Shown here one piece after another: positions 7,626 to 16,354 of a stretch of DNA of 64,000 nt. Origin of the DNA: an uncultured Bacilli bacterium (GTDB taxonomy: Bacteria; Bacillota_I; Bacilli_A; RF39; UBA660); contig CAKOXW010000003.1 in the NCBI GenBank assembly GCA_934130375.1, positions 124,001-188,000 on the forward strand, read 5' to 3'. Position 1 is the stretch's first letter. Each line of letters begins with the position of its first letter. The translations under genes and the position numbers were made by a program. The notes under the pieces are model-generated. The model had not been told where the DNA came from. It searched no databases and saw only the letters and a list, made by a program, of their open reading frames with translations.

Positions 7626-8147
7626 ATGAAAAAAGATTTTAAATGGATTGTTACAATTACTTTGTTAGCATTTGTAATTACTGTATTATTTTCACTAGGT
7701 TCACAAAGTATTTTAAAAGAAGTGAACATTGTAGTTGGAATAATAATTATATTCGTATTTATTTTATTAGGTGTTTTATTTGATATAATTGGTGTTGCAG
7801 TTCAAAGCTCAGAAGAAGAATCTTTTCATGCAATGGCATCTAAGAAGGTAAAAGGCGCTAAAACTGCAAAAAAAATGCTTCAAAATAGTGATAAAGTTTC
7901 ATCATTTTGTAATGATGTTATAGGTGATATATGTGGTATTGTAAGTGGTTCGGCAGGTTTAGTTGTCGCAATAGAAATATCTAATAAACTAGGATGTAGT
8001 GAAACAGTAGTCACACTTTTAACAACAAGTATCATAGCAGCATTAACAATAGGTGGAAAAGCATTAGGTAAAGGATTTGCTGTTAATGAAAGTGAATATA
8101 TAGTAAGTAAAGTAACTAAATTTTTAAATATATTTGATAAAAAATAA
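7626..8147 (+). CDS. oapA: OLE-associated membrane protein OapA
   Basis: 173 residues. Two N-terminal membrane helices (about 8-27 and 34-57), a cytoplasmic segment SSEEESFHAMASKKVKGAK that is rich in charged residues and is the strongly conserved part of OapA, and a second hydrophobic pair (about 104-118 and 125-142). OapA binds OLE RNA and holds it at the membrane. The gene follows the RNA by about 35 nt with AAGGAG before the ATG, so both lie on one transcript. A terminator follows at 8151. Confidence 0.85.
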   Translation: MKKDFKWIVTITLLAFVITVLFSLGSQSILKEVNIVVGIIIIFVFILLGVLFDIIGVAVQSSEEESFHAMASKKVKGAKTAKKMLQNSDKVSSFCNDVIGDICGIVSGSAGLVVAIEISNKLGCSETVVTLLTTSIIAALTIGGKALGKGFAVNESEYIVSKVTKFLNIFDKK

Positions 8148-8150
8148 TAT

Positions 8151-8178
8151 AAATTACACAAATGTGTAATTTTTTTTT
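8151..8178 (+). terminator. terminator after ole-oapA
   Basis: AAATTACAC-aaat-GTGTAATTT with eight or more T. It closes the ole-oapA unit. Confidence 0.85.
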
Positions 8179-8209
8179 GAATTTAAATATAATTTACTAA
8201 GGGGGTTTT

Positions 8210-9418
8210 ATGAAAAACAAATTTATTAAATCTTATGGGATGCCAATTATCTTACTACTATCTATCCTTGTTGGTACTATTTTAGGAATTACTTTAAAAG
8301 ATACATCTTACTTAAAGCCATTTGGAGACATCTTCTTAAATTTAATGTACACAATTGTTGTACCACTAGTATTTTTTACAATATCTTCTAGTATTGCAAA
8401 TATGCTTGATTTAAAAAGACTAGGTAAAATACTTAAATATGTATTTATAGTCTTTGTAATCACTAGTTTAATATCTTCAGTATTTATGCTACTTGGAATA
8501 TCACTTATAGATATTGCAAGCGATGTTAATATAACTTTAACAACTGATACGATAGAAAAAGTTAATGTACTTGACCAAATCGTTAAAGCAATTACAGTAG
8601 TAGATTTTGGTAATTTACTTTCAAGGAGTAATATGATGCCTTTAATAATATTTTCAATTATTTTTGGAATATCATGCGCACTTATTAAGGAAAAAGGCAA
8701 TAGAATTAGAGAATCGCTTGAATCACTTTCACTTGTAATGATGAAATTTGTAAAAATAATAATGTATTATGCTCCAATTGGACTTTGTTGTTATTTTGCA
8801 AATTTAGTTAATGAATTTGGTCCACAAGTAGTAGGTAGTTACGCAAAAACAATGATATTTTATTATGTAATGTGTATTTTGTATTTCCTAATATTCTACA
8901 CATTATACGCTTATATCGCTGCAAAGAAAAAGGGAGTTAAAGTATTTTATAAAAACATATTCAAAACTGTAGTAACTTCTTTTGCAACACAATCATCACT
9001 AGCATCACTTCCAACAAATTTAGAAGTAACTAAAGATATGGGTGTTAAAAAAGATATAAGAGAAGTAACACTTCCAATTGGTACAACTATGCATATGGAA
9101 GGTTCAAGCATGGGCGCTATTTTAAAAATTGCATTCTTATTTACAATATTTAATCGTCCATTTACAGGATTTACTACACTTACAGTAGCAGTACTAATTG
9201 CAGTATTATCATCAATTGTAATGTCTGGTATTCCAGGAGGGGGACTAATTGGTGAGATGCTTATAGTATCAATGTATGGTTTTCCACCTGAAGCATTTCC
9301 AATAATAGCAACTATAGGCTGGCTTATAGATCCACCAGCGACAACTATGAATGTATGTGGTGATGCAGCCTCTTCACTACTAGTATCTAAATTTGTAGAT
9401 AATGAAATTAATACATAG
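8210..9418 (+). CDS. sodium/proton:dicarboxylate symporter (DAACS family)
   Basis: 402 residues, about eight membrane helices plus two re-entrant loops. Diagnostic motifs are QSSLASLP (serine-rich loop), MHMEGSSMGAIL, IPGGGLIGEML and DPPATTMNVCGDAASS, the substrate and sodium site of the GltP/GltT family. It imports glutamate, aspartate, serine or a C4 dicarboxylate; which one cannot be told from sequence alone. GGGGG precedes the start. Its last 17 bases overlap the next gene. Confidence 0.93.
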   Translation: MKNKFIKSYGMPIILLLSILVGTILGITLKDTSYLKPFGDIFLNLMYTIVVPLVFFTISSSIANMLDLKRLGKILKYVFIVFVITSLISSVFMLLGISLIDIASDVNITLTTDTIEKVNVLDQIVKAITVVDFGNLLSRSNMMPLIIFSIIFGISCALIKEKGNRIRESLESLSLVMMKFVKIIMYYAPIGLCCYFANLVNEFGPQVVGSYAKTMIFYYVMCILYFLIFYTLYAYIAAKKKGVKVFYKNIFKTVVTSFATQSSLASLPTNLEVTKDMGVKKDIREVTLPIGTTMHMEGSSMGAILKIAFLFTIFNRPFTGFTTLTVAVLIAVLSSIVMSGIPGGGLIGEMLIVSMYGFPPEAFPIIATIGWLIDPPATTMNVCGDAASSLLVSKFVDNEINT

Positions 9419-10004
9419 TATCCTTGTAATTCTAATTATAGCAATAACTACCTTCATAGTAGTATCACTTGATAAGAAAAATCTTGATATTAATATTAAA
9501 ATACCAAATACAGATAACTATAAACTAAATAAAATTATTAACAATGAAATAAATAAATATAAGTTAGAATTTATTAAGAATGCTAAGGACAGTAAGTTAA
9601 AAACTAAGTATCACTTATATATAGATTATAAAGAATATAAATATAGTAATTATGTTAGTTATGTATTTTTTATAGAAGATTTTACAGGTGGTGCACATCC
9701 TAATCATAGAATCAAATCAGTAGTGTATGATACTTTGAACAACAAGGTAATTAGTATTGATGATTTAATAAGTTATAATGAAAATATTATTAATATTATT
9801 TCTGATTATACTAGGTGCGTACTTATTAATAACAAGGATATAGATGTTAGTATGATGTATGAGGGTACAAAAAAGATAAAAAGTAATTTTAATACTTTTG
9901 CACTTACTAATGATGGATTATTAATATTTTTTGAAAGATATCAGGTAGCGCCTTATTACAAGGGTGAATTTGAAGTATTAATTCCGTATAGATATGTAAA
10001 GTAA
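9402..10004 (+). CDS. membrane-anchored DUF3298 (RsiV/PdaC C-domain-like) protein
   Basis: 200 residues. One N-terminal membrane helix (SILVILIIAITTFIVVSL), then an extracellular domain with FTGGAHPNHRI, the TGGAHP motif of the DUF3298 domain found in RsiV anti-sigma factors and PdaC deacetylases, and a C-terminal FERYQVAPYYKGEFEVLIPY. In RsiV this domain binds lysozyme. No sigma factor gene is adjacent, so the role here is open. Coupled to the symporter by a 17-bp overlap; no strong ribosome site. Confidence 0.75.
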   Translation: MKLIHSILVILIIAITTFIVVSLDKKNLDINIKIPNTDNYKLNKIINNEINKYKLEFIKNAKDSKLKTKYHLYIDYKEYKYSNYVSYVFFIEDFTGGAHPNHRIKSVVYDTLNNKVISIDDLISYNENIINIISDYTRCVLINNKDIDVSMMYEGTKKIKSNFNTFALTNDGLLIFFERYQVAPYYKGEFEVLIPYRYVK

Positions 10005-10050
10005 TATTCAAAAAAAAAGATATGCTACTATAAAATTGTAGGAGGACATT

Positions 10051-10217
10051 ATGGAAAACGAAAGAAGATATGCAATAAAAAGTGTAAAAACGTTAGAGGA
10101 GGCTTATCATAAGTATGATGGTGAACGCATAAGTCATATAAAGGTTAATTATGCATTGATGAATTAAATATACCAGAAGAAGAAAGGATAATTGATGATG
10201 AAGGTAGAAGTAAATAA
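10051..10217 (+). pseudogene. small gene with probable frameshift
   Basis: GGAGG and ATG 10051 start MENERRYAIKSVKTLEEA and the frame stops at 10167 after 38 residues. In the neighbouring frame, just before that stop, the sequence continues as IDELNIPEEERIIDDEGR and ends at 10217, overlapping the next gene. The two halves look like one ~56-residue protein broken by one missing base near 10151-10153. An error in the read or assembly would look the same. Family not recognised. Confidence 0.45.
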
Positions 10218-10434
10218 TATAGTAACATTGGATAATGATGCAGATTATTTAGTAACTAATAAATTAGATTATGAAAATAATACTTATTTTGCAATTTGTA
10301 ATTTAAATGATGATAAAGATTTAAAAATAGTAAGACAAGAGGGTAATGAATTAGTTGAATTCTTTGATTTTAAATTATTAACTAAGTTGATATGTTTATT
10401 TGATAGTCAAAATAAAATGAATAGCGATAATTAA
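10195..10434 (+). CDS. DUF1292 family small protein
   Basis: About 79 residues starting at ATG 10195 or 10198, after AAAGGA. The acidic body with DADYLVTNKLDYENNTYFAI and KIVRQEGNELVEF matches the DUF1292 (YrzB-like) family of small soluble proteins of unknown function. The upstream broken frame overlaps its start. A strong terminator follows at 10444. Confidence 0.75.
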   Translation: MMKVEVNNIVTLDNDADYLVTNKLDYENNTYFAICNLNDDKDLKIVRQEGNELVEFFDFKLLTKLICLFDSQNKMNSDN

Positions 10435-10443
10435 TTAGTAATT

Positions 10444-10474
10444 GAACTAGATTTATTGTATCTAGTTCTTTTTT
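10444..10474 (+). terminator. terminator after DUF1292 gene
   Basis: GAACTAGAT-ttattgt-ATCTAGTTC followed by six T; perfect 9-bp stem. Confidence 0.9.
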
Positions 10475-10517
10475 ATTATATAATAATTATGTTGTTTAAG
10501 ATTATAGAGGTGATTTT

Positions 10518-11639
10518 ATGGTATATTTAGATTATTCAGCAACAACTCCAGTTAATAAGGAGGTACTTGAATCTTTTAATAAATCATGCTTAGATTTTCC
10601 GGGGAACCCTAATTCTTTACATAGATTAGGAACTAGTGGAAAGAAATTAATAGATGATGCGACAACACAAATTAAGAAAATTCTTAATACCAACAAGGAA
10701 GTAATTTATACTAGTGGTTCTTCTGAATCTAATAATACAGTTATTAAGGGTATTGCTAGTAGATATAAGAATAGAGGGAAGCATATAATAACTAGTCCTT
10801 TTGAGCATTCTTCGATAGTCGCACCACTTAATTATTTAATGGATAATGAAGGTTTTAAGGTTGATATAGTTAATTTAGATGAAAATGGTATGGTTGATTT
10901 AAAACATCTAAAATCATTAATGACTGATGATACTATATTAGTTACTATTGCAAGTGTTAATAGTGAACTTGGGTTATTGCAACCAATTTCTGAAATTGCT
11001 AAGATTGTAAAAGAGTATCCAAAGTGTTATTTTCATAGTGATATGACACAAAGTATTGGTAAAGTGAATGTTCCTATGGAAGATGTTGATTTTATATCAT
11101 TTTCTGCACATAAATTCTTTGGGTTAAAAGGTATTGGATGTTTATTAAAAAATGAAAATATTATTATAGACCCATTAATACATGGTGGTAAGAGTACAAC
11201 AGTATATAGAAGTGGTACTCCAGCATTACCTTTAATTGCTTCTTTGGCAAAGGCACTTAGACTTGCATATACAGATTTTGATACTAAGTACAATCATGTT
11301 TTAGAGTTAAATAAATATTTAAAAGAGAATTTAAGTAAATACTCTAAGGTATATATTAATAGTAATGATAAATCAATACCACATGTACTTAATATAAGTG
11401 TAATTGGTGTGAAACCTGAAACTATGTTACATGCTTTAGAGGAGTATGATATATTTATATCTACTCAAAGTGCATGTTCATCAGGAAGTACTAAGTCAAT
11501 GGCTGTTTATAATTTAACACATGATGAAGCAAGAGCAGAATCTAGTGTAAGAATTAGTATTTCAGCAATAACAACTAAGGAAGAAATAGATTATTTCTTA
11601 GAATCTTTTTCTAAATGTTATAGAAAGTTAGCAGAATGA
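10518..11639 (+). CDS. cysteine desulfurase (IscS/NifS class V aminotransferase)
   Basis: 373 residues. PLP enzyme that removes sulfur from cysteine. The start MVYLDYSATTPV is typical; the internal aldimine Lys lies in SFSAHKFFGLKG; the persulfide Cys lies in TQSACSSGSTK; TSGSSESNN binds cofactor phosphate. GAGGTGAT precedes the ATG. It overlaps a small thioredoxin gene by 4 bp and then a secreted thioredoxin-CcdA fusion, so sulfur transfer and thiol redox are joined in one operon. The SufU scaffold it could serve is encoded at 25680. Confidence 0.94.
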   Translation: MVYLDYSATTPVNKEVLESFNKSCLDFPGNPNSLHRLGTSGKKLIDDATTQIKKILNTNKEVIYTSGSSESNNTVIKGIASRYKNRGKHIITSPFEHSSIVAPLNYLMDNEGFKVDIVNLDENGMVDLKHLKSLMTDDTILVTIASVNSELGLLQPISEIAKIVKEYPKCYFHSDMTQSIGKVNVPMEDVDFISFSAHKFFGLKGIGCLLKNENIIIDPLIHGGKSTTVYRSGTPALPLIASLAKALRLAYTDFDTKYNHVLELNKYLKENLSKYSKVYINSNDKSIPHVLNISVIGVKPETMLHALEEYDIFISTQSACSSGSTKSMAVYNLTHDEARAESSVRISISAITTKEEIDYFLESFSKCYRKLAE

Positions 11640-11896
11640 AAATAATAATTATAAGTGCAATATGGTGTGGTAGTTGTATCAAAATGAAAAGTGTATGGAG
11701 AGAAATAAGTACAAAGTATGATTTAGATATAACTAAATTAGATTTAGATTTTGATAGTGATGAAGTTAAAAAATATAATGTTGGTAATACTTTACCAGTT
11801 GCGATATTTTTAGATAGTAATAATTTAGAATTAGAAAGATTAGTTGGAGAAAAGAAAATAGAAGAAATAGAAAATGTAATAAATAAATATAAATAG
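11636..11896 (+). CDS. small cytoplasmic thioredoxin-like protein
   Basis: 86 residues with IWCGSCIKMKSVW, a CxxC active site (CGSC) at residues 12-15, a central acidic strand and a cis-Pro loop GNTLPVAIF. Start ATG overlaps the desulfurase stop (ATGA). It probably reduces the desulfurase persulfide or passes electrons to the CcdA fusion encoded 8 bp downstream. Shorter than classical thioredoxin (about 105), but all core parts are present. Confidence 0.85.
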   Translation: MKIIIISAIWCGSCIKMKSVWREISTKYDLDITKLDLDFDSDEVKKYNVGNTLPVAIFLDSNNLELERLVGEKKIEEIENVINKYK

Positions 11897-11903
11897 GTGA
11901 GTT

Positions 11904-13118
11904 ATGAAGAAATTAAAATATATAATATTAACAATATTAATGCTTATTATGTTTATTCCTAATACTAAGGCTGAGGAAAATATAAGATTATACTTATTCC
12001 ACTCTGATATTTGTCCTCACTGCAAAGAAGAAATTGCTTGGTTAGATACCATCAAGGATGATTATCCTAATTTAGATATAGTTATGTATGAAATAAATAG
12101 TAATGTAATGAATTATAATTTTTATCTAACAGTATTAGAAAAAACAGGTATTAATACAGGTGGTGCGGTACCTTTTACTATGATTGGAACTGATTATTAT
12201 ATTGGATTTGGTGGTGACGCTAAGAATAGAATTGTAAAATCAATTGAAAAGTTTTCTAATGGAAATTATACGGATGTAATTTCTATGGTTAAAAATGATG
12301 AAGATGTAAGTAAGATAAAATATAATCAAAAAGATACTAGTAATAATTCTTCTGACTATATTAGAAATATTCCAATACTTGGCGATGTAAATGTAAAAGA
12401 GGTATCCTTACCACTTATATCTATTGTAATAGGATTTGTAGATGGTTTTAATCCTTGTGCTATGTGGGTATTATTATTCCTTATTGGTATGCTTTTTAAC
12501 ATGAAAGATAAAAAGAAGATGTGGATTTTAGGAATAGTATTCCTTACAACTTCAGCATTAGTGTACTTAGCAATAATGCTTGCTTGGTTAAAAGTTGCTG
12601 TAAGTTTTAATACATCAAGTATATTAAAACTATTAATTGCATTAGTTGCATTAATTGCTGGTGCGATTAATATTAGAAGTTATATTAAAGAAAGAAATAA
12701 AAAAGATGATGGTTGTGAAGTAGTAGATGAGAAAAAAAGAAAAAAGATATTTAGTAGAATTAAAAAGATAACTACTGAGAAAAAATTTATTCTCTCAATA
12801 GTTGGAATAATGGCTCTTGCAATATCAGTAAACTTAGTTGAACTTGCTTGTAGTGCAGGTCTTCCACTTATATTTACTCAGATTTTAGCACTTAACAATT
12901 TAAATTCTTTACAATATGGTTTTTATCTATTCTTATACCTATTATTCTTCTTGATAGATGATATAGTAGTATTTACAATAGCAATGAAAACACTAGATAT
13001 TAAAGGTATATCTTCAAAATATGGTAAGTATTCTCATTTAATAGGAGGTATATTCATGCTTCTAATTGGATTACTTATGATATTTAAACCAGAATGGTTA
13101 ATGTTCAATTTTAAATAA
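11904..13118 (+). CDS. signal peptide-thioredoxin-CcdA/DsbD-like fusion
   Basis: 404 residues. Signal sequence (1-23, ending TKAEE), an extracytoplasmic thioredoxin-like domain with the CPHC site at about 37-40 and GAVPFTMI cis-Pro loop, then from about residue 165 a six-helix CcdA/DsbD-type electron carrier with the paired motifs GFNPCAMW and ELACSAGLP, whose cysteines shuttle electrons across the membrane. One protein thus combines carrier and partner. The cytoplasmic donor is probably the thioredoxin encoded just upstream. Confidence 0.88.
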   Translation: MKKLKYIILTILMLIMFIPNTKAEENIRLYLFHSDICPHCKEEIAWLDTIKDDYPNLDIVMYEINSNVMNYNFYLTVLEKTGINTGGAVPFTMIGTDYYIGFGGDAKNRIVKSIEKFSNGNYTDVISMVKNDEDVSKIKYNQKDTSNNSSDYIRNIPILGDVNVKEVSLPLISIVIGFVDGFNPCAMWVLLFLIGMLFNMKDKKKMWILGIVFLTTSALVYLAIMLAWLKVAVSFNTSSILKLLIALVALIAGAINIRSYIKERNKKDDGCEVVDEKKRKKIFSRIKKITTEKKFILSIVGIMALAISVNLVELACSAGLPLIFTQILALNNLNSLQYGFYLFLYLLFFLIDDIVVFTIAMKTLDIKGISSKYGKYSHLIGGIFMLLIGLLMIFKPEWLMFNFK

Positions 13119-13130
13119 TTGAGCATTTTT
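13100..13130 (+). terminator. terminator of desulfurase-thioredoxin-CcdA operon
   Basis: AATGTTCAATT pairs with AATTGAGCATT (one G-T pair) and is followed by T; the stem overlaps the stop codon. Confidence 0.7.
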
Positions 13131-13169
13131 AAATTTTAGTGTATAATATAAGTGAAAGAGGTGGGATTT

Positions 13170-13334
13170 GTGAAAAATTTATCTTTAGCACTATTATTTG
13201 CTGCAGTTTTAATCGTTAATAGTTCTACTATAGTCGCAACAGGCCCACAATTAAAAGCAGGACTTGACTCAAGTACTGTTGCAGTAGCACTTATATTTTT
13301 AGGTCTTGCAATAATAGCTAGAACTAGTAAGTAA
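13170..13334 (+). CDS. small two-helix membrane protein
   Basis: 54 residues from GTG 13170, preceded by GAGGTGG at a good distance; a longer reading from 13152 would include the ribosome site. Two hydrophobic segments, LALLFAAVLIVNSSTIVA and VAVALIFLGLAIIA, flank a short polar loop. Promoter-like TATAAT lies at about 13143. Convergent with rarA, with which it shares a terminator. Function unknown. Confidence 0.65.
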   Translation: MKNLSLALLFAAVLIVNSSTIVATGPQLKAGLDSSTVAVALIFLGLAIIARTSK

Positions 13335-13366
13335 AAAGAAGGGATTACTTAGTATCTCTTCTTTTT
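13333..13366. terminator. bidirectional terminator between small membrane gene and rarA
   Basis: AAAAAGAAGGGAT pairs with ATCTCTTCTTTTT (one G-T), giving T tracts on both strands; it covers the rarA stop. Confidence 0.8.
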
Positions 13367-14556
13367 ATATACATTTCTTTTAATAATAATTCATATTTAC
13401 TTGTTTCTTTTGGAATATAGTACTTTCTATTAATAAGTTCATCTGGTAAATATTGTTGTTTTACATATGCATCTTTATAATCATGTGGATATTTATAACC
13501 AAATGCTTGAGCATTTATATGCTTAGGAACCATATAAGTACCACTATTCTCAATATCATTTAAAACCTTGTTAATTGCTAAGTATGCACTATTAGATTTT
13601 GGAGAAAGTGCTAGTTCTATAACAACCTCAGATAAAGGAATTACAAGTTCTGGCATACCAAGTCTTTCACAAGCACTTATTGCAGCTTGTACTTTAGGTC
13701 CCATTGATGGGTTAGCAAGACCGATATCTTCATATGTTATTACTGATAATCTTCTATAAATCGAATCAAAATCTGCACTATGAATTAATCTCCCTAAATA
13801 ATATAGACTAGCGTCAACATCACTACCTCTAATACTTTTTTGAAAAGCACTTAAAAGGTCATAATGACTATCTCCATTTTTATCCCCTGAATAACAAGGT
13901 TTATTATTTATTTGTTTTACTGCATCAATAGTTACTTCTTTATTACTAGTTGTATAGTAAGATACTTCTAATAAATTATATGCATATCTTAAATCACCAT
14001 TAGATAAATTCACTATATAATCTATTGTTGAATCATCAATCTTAATACCATCTAAGTATTCACTTTTTATGGCTCTTTCTATTCCTAACTTTATATCATC
14101 ATTAGATAGTGGTTTTAATTCAAATATTTGGCATCTACTTCTAATTGCTGGGTTAATACTATGATATGGATTAGATGTAGTCATACCAATAACTGTTATT
14201 AAACCATTTTCTAAGTATGGAAGTAGTAAATCTTGCTTATCTTTATTTAATCTATGTATCTCATCCATTACAAGTACGATACCATTATACATTTTTGCTT
14301 CTGCTACAACTGTATCAAAATCTTTTTTATTATTTACAGTTGCATTTAAATATCTAACTTTGCAATCAAGTGATGATGTTAGGGCATAAGCAATACTTGT
14401 TTTGCCAATACCTGGTTTTCCATAAAGTATCATAGAAAATAATTTCTTATTTTTAACCATATTATATAAAATTTTGTCTTTAGATACCAAATGACTTTGA
14501 CCAATTACATCTTCTAATTTAGTTGGTTTTAATTTATTTGCTAAAGGTTCATTCAT
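13345..14556 (-). CDS. rarA: replication-associated recombination ATPase RarA/MgsA
   Basis: 403 residues. AAA+ clamp-loader-like ATPase acting at stalled replication forks. Walker A is YGKPGIGKTSIA (about 40-51), Walker B is VLVMDEIHRLNK, sensor 1 MTTSNPYHS, arginine finger NPAIRSRCQIF. The C-terminal half carries the family block SALYYLGRL-like sequence and YEDIGLANP. Starts from GGTGAT on the minus strand and diverges from xer. Confidence 0.95.
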   Translation of the reverse strand: MNEPLANKLKPTKLEDVIGQSHLVSKDKILYNMVKNKKLFSMILYGKPGIGKTSIAYALTSSLDCKVRYLNATVNNKKDFDTVVAEAKMYNGIVLVMDEIHRLNKDKQDLLLPYLENGLITVIGMTTSNPYHSINPAIRSRCQIFELKPLSNDDIKLGIERAIKSEYLDGIKIDDSTIDYIVNLSNGDLRYAYNLLEVSYYTTSNKEVTIDAVKQINNKPCYSGDKNGDSHYDLLSAFQKSIRGSDVDASLYYLGRLIHSADFDSIYRRLSVITYEDIGLANPSMGPKVQAAISACERLGMPELVIPLSEVVIELALSPKSNSAYLAINKVLNDIENSGTYMVPKHINAQAFGYKYPHDYKDAYVKQQYLPDELINRKYYIPKETSKYELLLKEMYIKRRDTK

Positions 14557-14615
14557 TTTTAATCACCTAAGGTTATTTTATCATATTTATGGTATAATTT
14601 AAATGGTGATGCACT

Positions 14616-15485
14616 ATGATTAATGAAATTAATGAATATTTAGAGTACTTAAAAATAGAAAAAAAATTATCTGACAATACCATTCTTGCGTATCAAAATG
14701 ACTTAAAATACTATTTAAAGTATATTAAGAAGGACAAGGTAAGAAAAGTTAGTAAGAAAGATGTAATTAGAGTAATAGAAGAACTTAAGAAAAATAATTT
14801 AGACAGTAAATCTATTAATCATGCGATTGGAACTTATAAAAGTATGCATACTTATTTTTCTATCGCACATAATATTCCAAATACTATTGAAAATATTAAA
14901 AGACTTAAAACTAAAAAAAGTTTACCTAAAGTTTTAACAATAGAAGAAGTTGATAAATTACTTAATATTGATTGTAAAACAAATTATGATTATAGAAATA
15001 AGGCAATGCTTGAATTATTATATTCTTCTGGACTTAGAATATCAGAACTATTAAATTTAACTTTAAATGATATAGATTTTACTAATGATATTGTTAGAGT
15101 ATATGGTAAGGGTTCAAAAGAGAGAATTGTGCCACTAGGTGATTATGCAATAAGTGCTTTAAAAAAATATATTTTTGAATATAGAAATTCATTAATTAAA
15201 TATCCAACTGATATATTGTTTTTAAATAATCATGGTAATATTATGAGTAGAAGTGGTTTTTTTAAAATAATTAATAGAATTGCTTTAGAAAATGGTATAG
15301 AAAAAGAAATATCACCACATGTTTTAAGACATTCTTTCGCAACTCATTTACTTGAAGGTGGTGCGGATTTAAGAAGTATACAAGAACTTTTAGGACATGA
15401 AAATATGTCAACAACTAGTATTTATACTCATCTTAGAAGCGATTTATTAAAGAAAAGTTATGATGAATATCATCCGAGAAGTTAA
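14616..15485 (+). CDS. XerC/XerD-type tyrosine recombinase
   Basis: 289 residues. N-terminal core-binding SAM-like domain (1-100) then the catalytic domain with the Arg in SSGLRISELLNL, the Lys in YGKGSKERIVPL, HVLRHSFATHLL (HxxR), GH in LLGHENMS and the Tyr nucleophile in STTSIYTHL. Length and lack of extra domains fit a chromosomal dimer-resolving Xer protein, but whether it is XerC or XerD (or acts alone) is not clear. GGTGAT precedes the ATG; TATAAT at about 14593. Confidence 0.9.
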   Translation: MINEINEYLEYLKIEKKLSDNTILAYQNDLKYYLKYIKKDKVRKVSKKDVIRVIEELKKNNLDSKSINHAIGTYKSMHTYFSIAHNIPNTIENIKRLKTKKSLPKVLTIEEVDKLLNIDCKTNYDYRNKAMLELLYSSGLRISELLNLTLNDIDFTNDIVRVYGKGSKERIVPLGDYAISALKKYIFEYRNSLIKYPTDILFLNNHGNIMSRSGFFKIINRIALENGIEKEISPHVLRHSFATHLLEGGADLRSIQELLGHENMSTTSIYTHLRSDLLKKSYDEYHPRS

Positions 15486-15503
15486 AATGATATATCCACA
15501 AAT

Positions 15504-15531
15504 TTGACAAAATACAGAAATTGTGTATAAT
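15504..15531 (+). promoter_or_regulatory. strong promoter of first transglutaminase-like paralog
   Basis: TTGACA (15504-15509), 16-bp spacer, TATAAT (15526-15531). Layout and flanking A tracts resemble the promoters at 17593 and 21065. Confidence 0.8.
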
Positions 15532-15555
15532 ATCAATCAAATTATGGGGGTACAT

Positions 15556-16347
15556 ATGTTTAAAAATGAAAAATATTTAAAAGGATATGATATAAATAGT
15601 GACTTTTTGATGGAATTATTTATAGAAAGTAATAGGAGTGCTAGAAACGAAAGTATTTATAATAACTCTGCTTTATATGAAGAATATATAAGGTTTGTAA
15701 AAAAAGTAGTAGTTTTAATGAAAGAATTAGGTATTACTTCTTCTCTTGATTATGCTTTTACCTTAGAATTCTTAATTTATAGAGGAATATTATCGACTGA
15801 ACCTTTTAGTTACAAAAGAAAAATAGATGATATTTTAGGAATAGAGGGCGCAAGTATCATCCTTGGTGGTGGTGAGTGCAGAAACTTTGCTAAATTTTAT
15901 GACTATGTTTTTCATAATGCAGGTTTAAGTATAGCAGATTATCATTGCAATGATTATAAAAATGCTTATCTTAGAGATATTATGCCAGCAAATCATATGA
16001 TTAATATAATTAATCACAATGATACTAGATATGGATTTGATGCTTATAATCATAGAGTATATAGATTTTTAAATGCACTTGAGTTAGAGGACATTGAATC
16101 AAGACAAAGATTACTTTTTAAATTTCATTCACAAATAAAATATAATGGTGATTATAATTCTGTAATTAGACTTCTTGATATGTGTTCAAAATCTGCTATT
16201 AGTGAAGATACAATAACTAAAGAAGAGTTAATAAGTATTAGAAATAGAATTAATGAATTGTTAGATAATAACAAAGAAGTATTAAATGATTTTTGCTCTG
16301 ATACTAAGAATGACAAGGAAAATATAAAAAGGTTAATGTTACGTTAA
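15556..16347 (+). CDS. transglutaminase-like cysteine enzyme, paralog 1 (divergent)
   Basis: 263 residues from ATG 15556 behind GGGGG. The central motif LGGGECRNFAKFYDYVF (Cys108) followed ~40 residues later by ANHMINIIN (His) and YGFDAYNH (Asp) is a Cys-His-Asp arrangement of the transglutaminase/NlpC-like fold. It is the most divergent of five paralogs in the window: the others have CCRHIADF where this has ECRNFAKF. No signal peptide or membrane helix, so cytoplasmic or exported by an unknown route. Substrate unknown. A bidirectional terminator covers its stop. Confidence 0.65.
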   Translation: MFKNEKYLKGYDINSDFLMELFIESNRSARNESIYNNSALYEEYIRFVKKVVVLMKELGITSSLDYAFTLEFLIYRGILSTEPFSYKRKIDDILGIEGASIILGGGECRNFAKFYDYVFHNAGLSIADYHCNDYKNAYLRDIMPANHMINIINHNDTRYGFDAYNHRVYRFLNALELEDIESRQRLLFKFHSQIKYNGDYNSVIRLLDMCSKSAISEDTITKEELISIRNRINELLDNNKEVLNDFCSDTKNDKENIKRLMLR

Positions 16348-16354
16348 CCTTTTT
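16326..16354. terminator. bidirectional terminator
   Basis: AAAAAGGTTAA-tgttacg-TTAACCTTTTT; perfect stem with T tract on both strands, between convergent genes. Confidence 0.9.

Noticed and set aside
14616..15485. Tyrosine recombinase as integrase of an island that includes the paralog cluster
   Set aside because: It has the size and single-domain layout of a housekeeping Xer protein, has no adjacent tRNA or att repeats, and sits among core genes.
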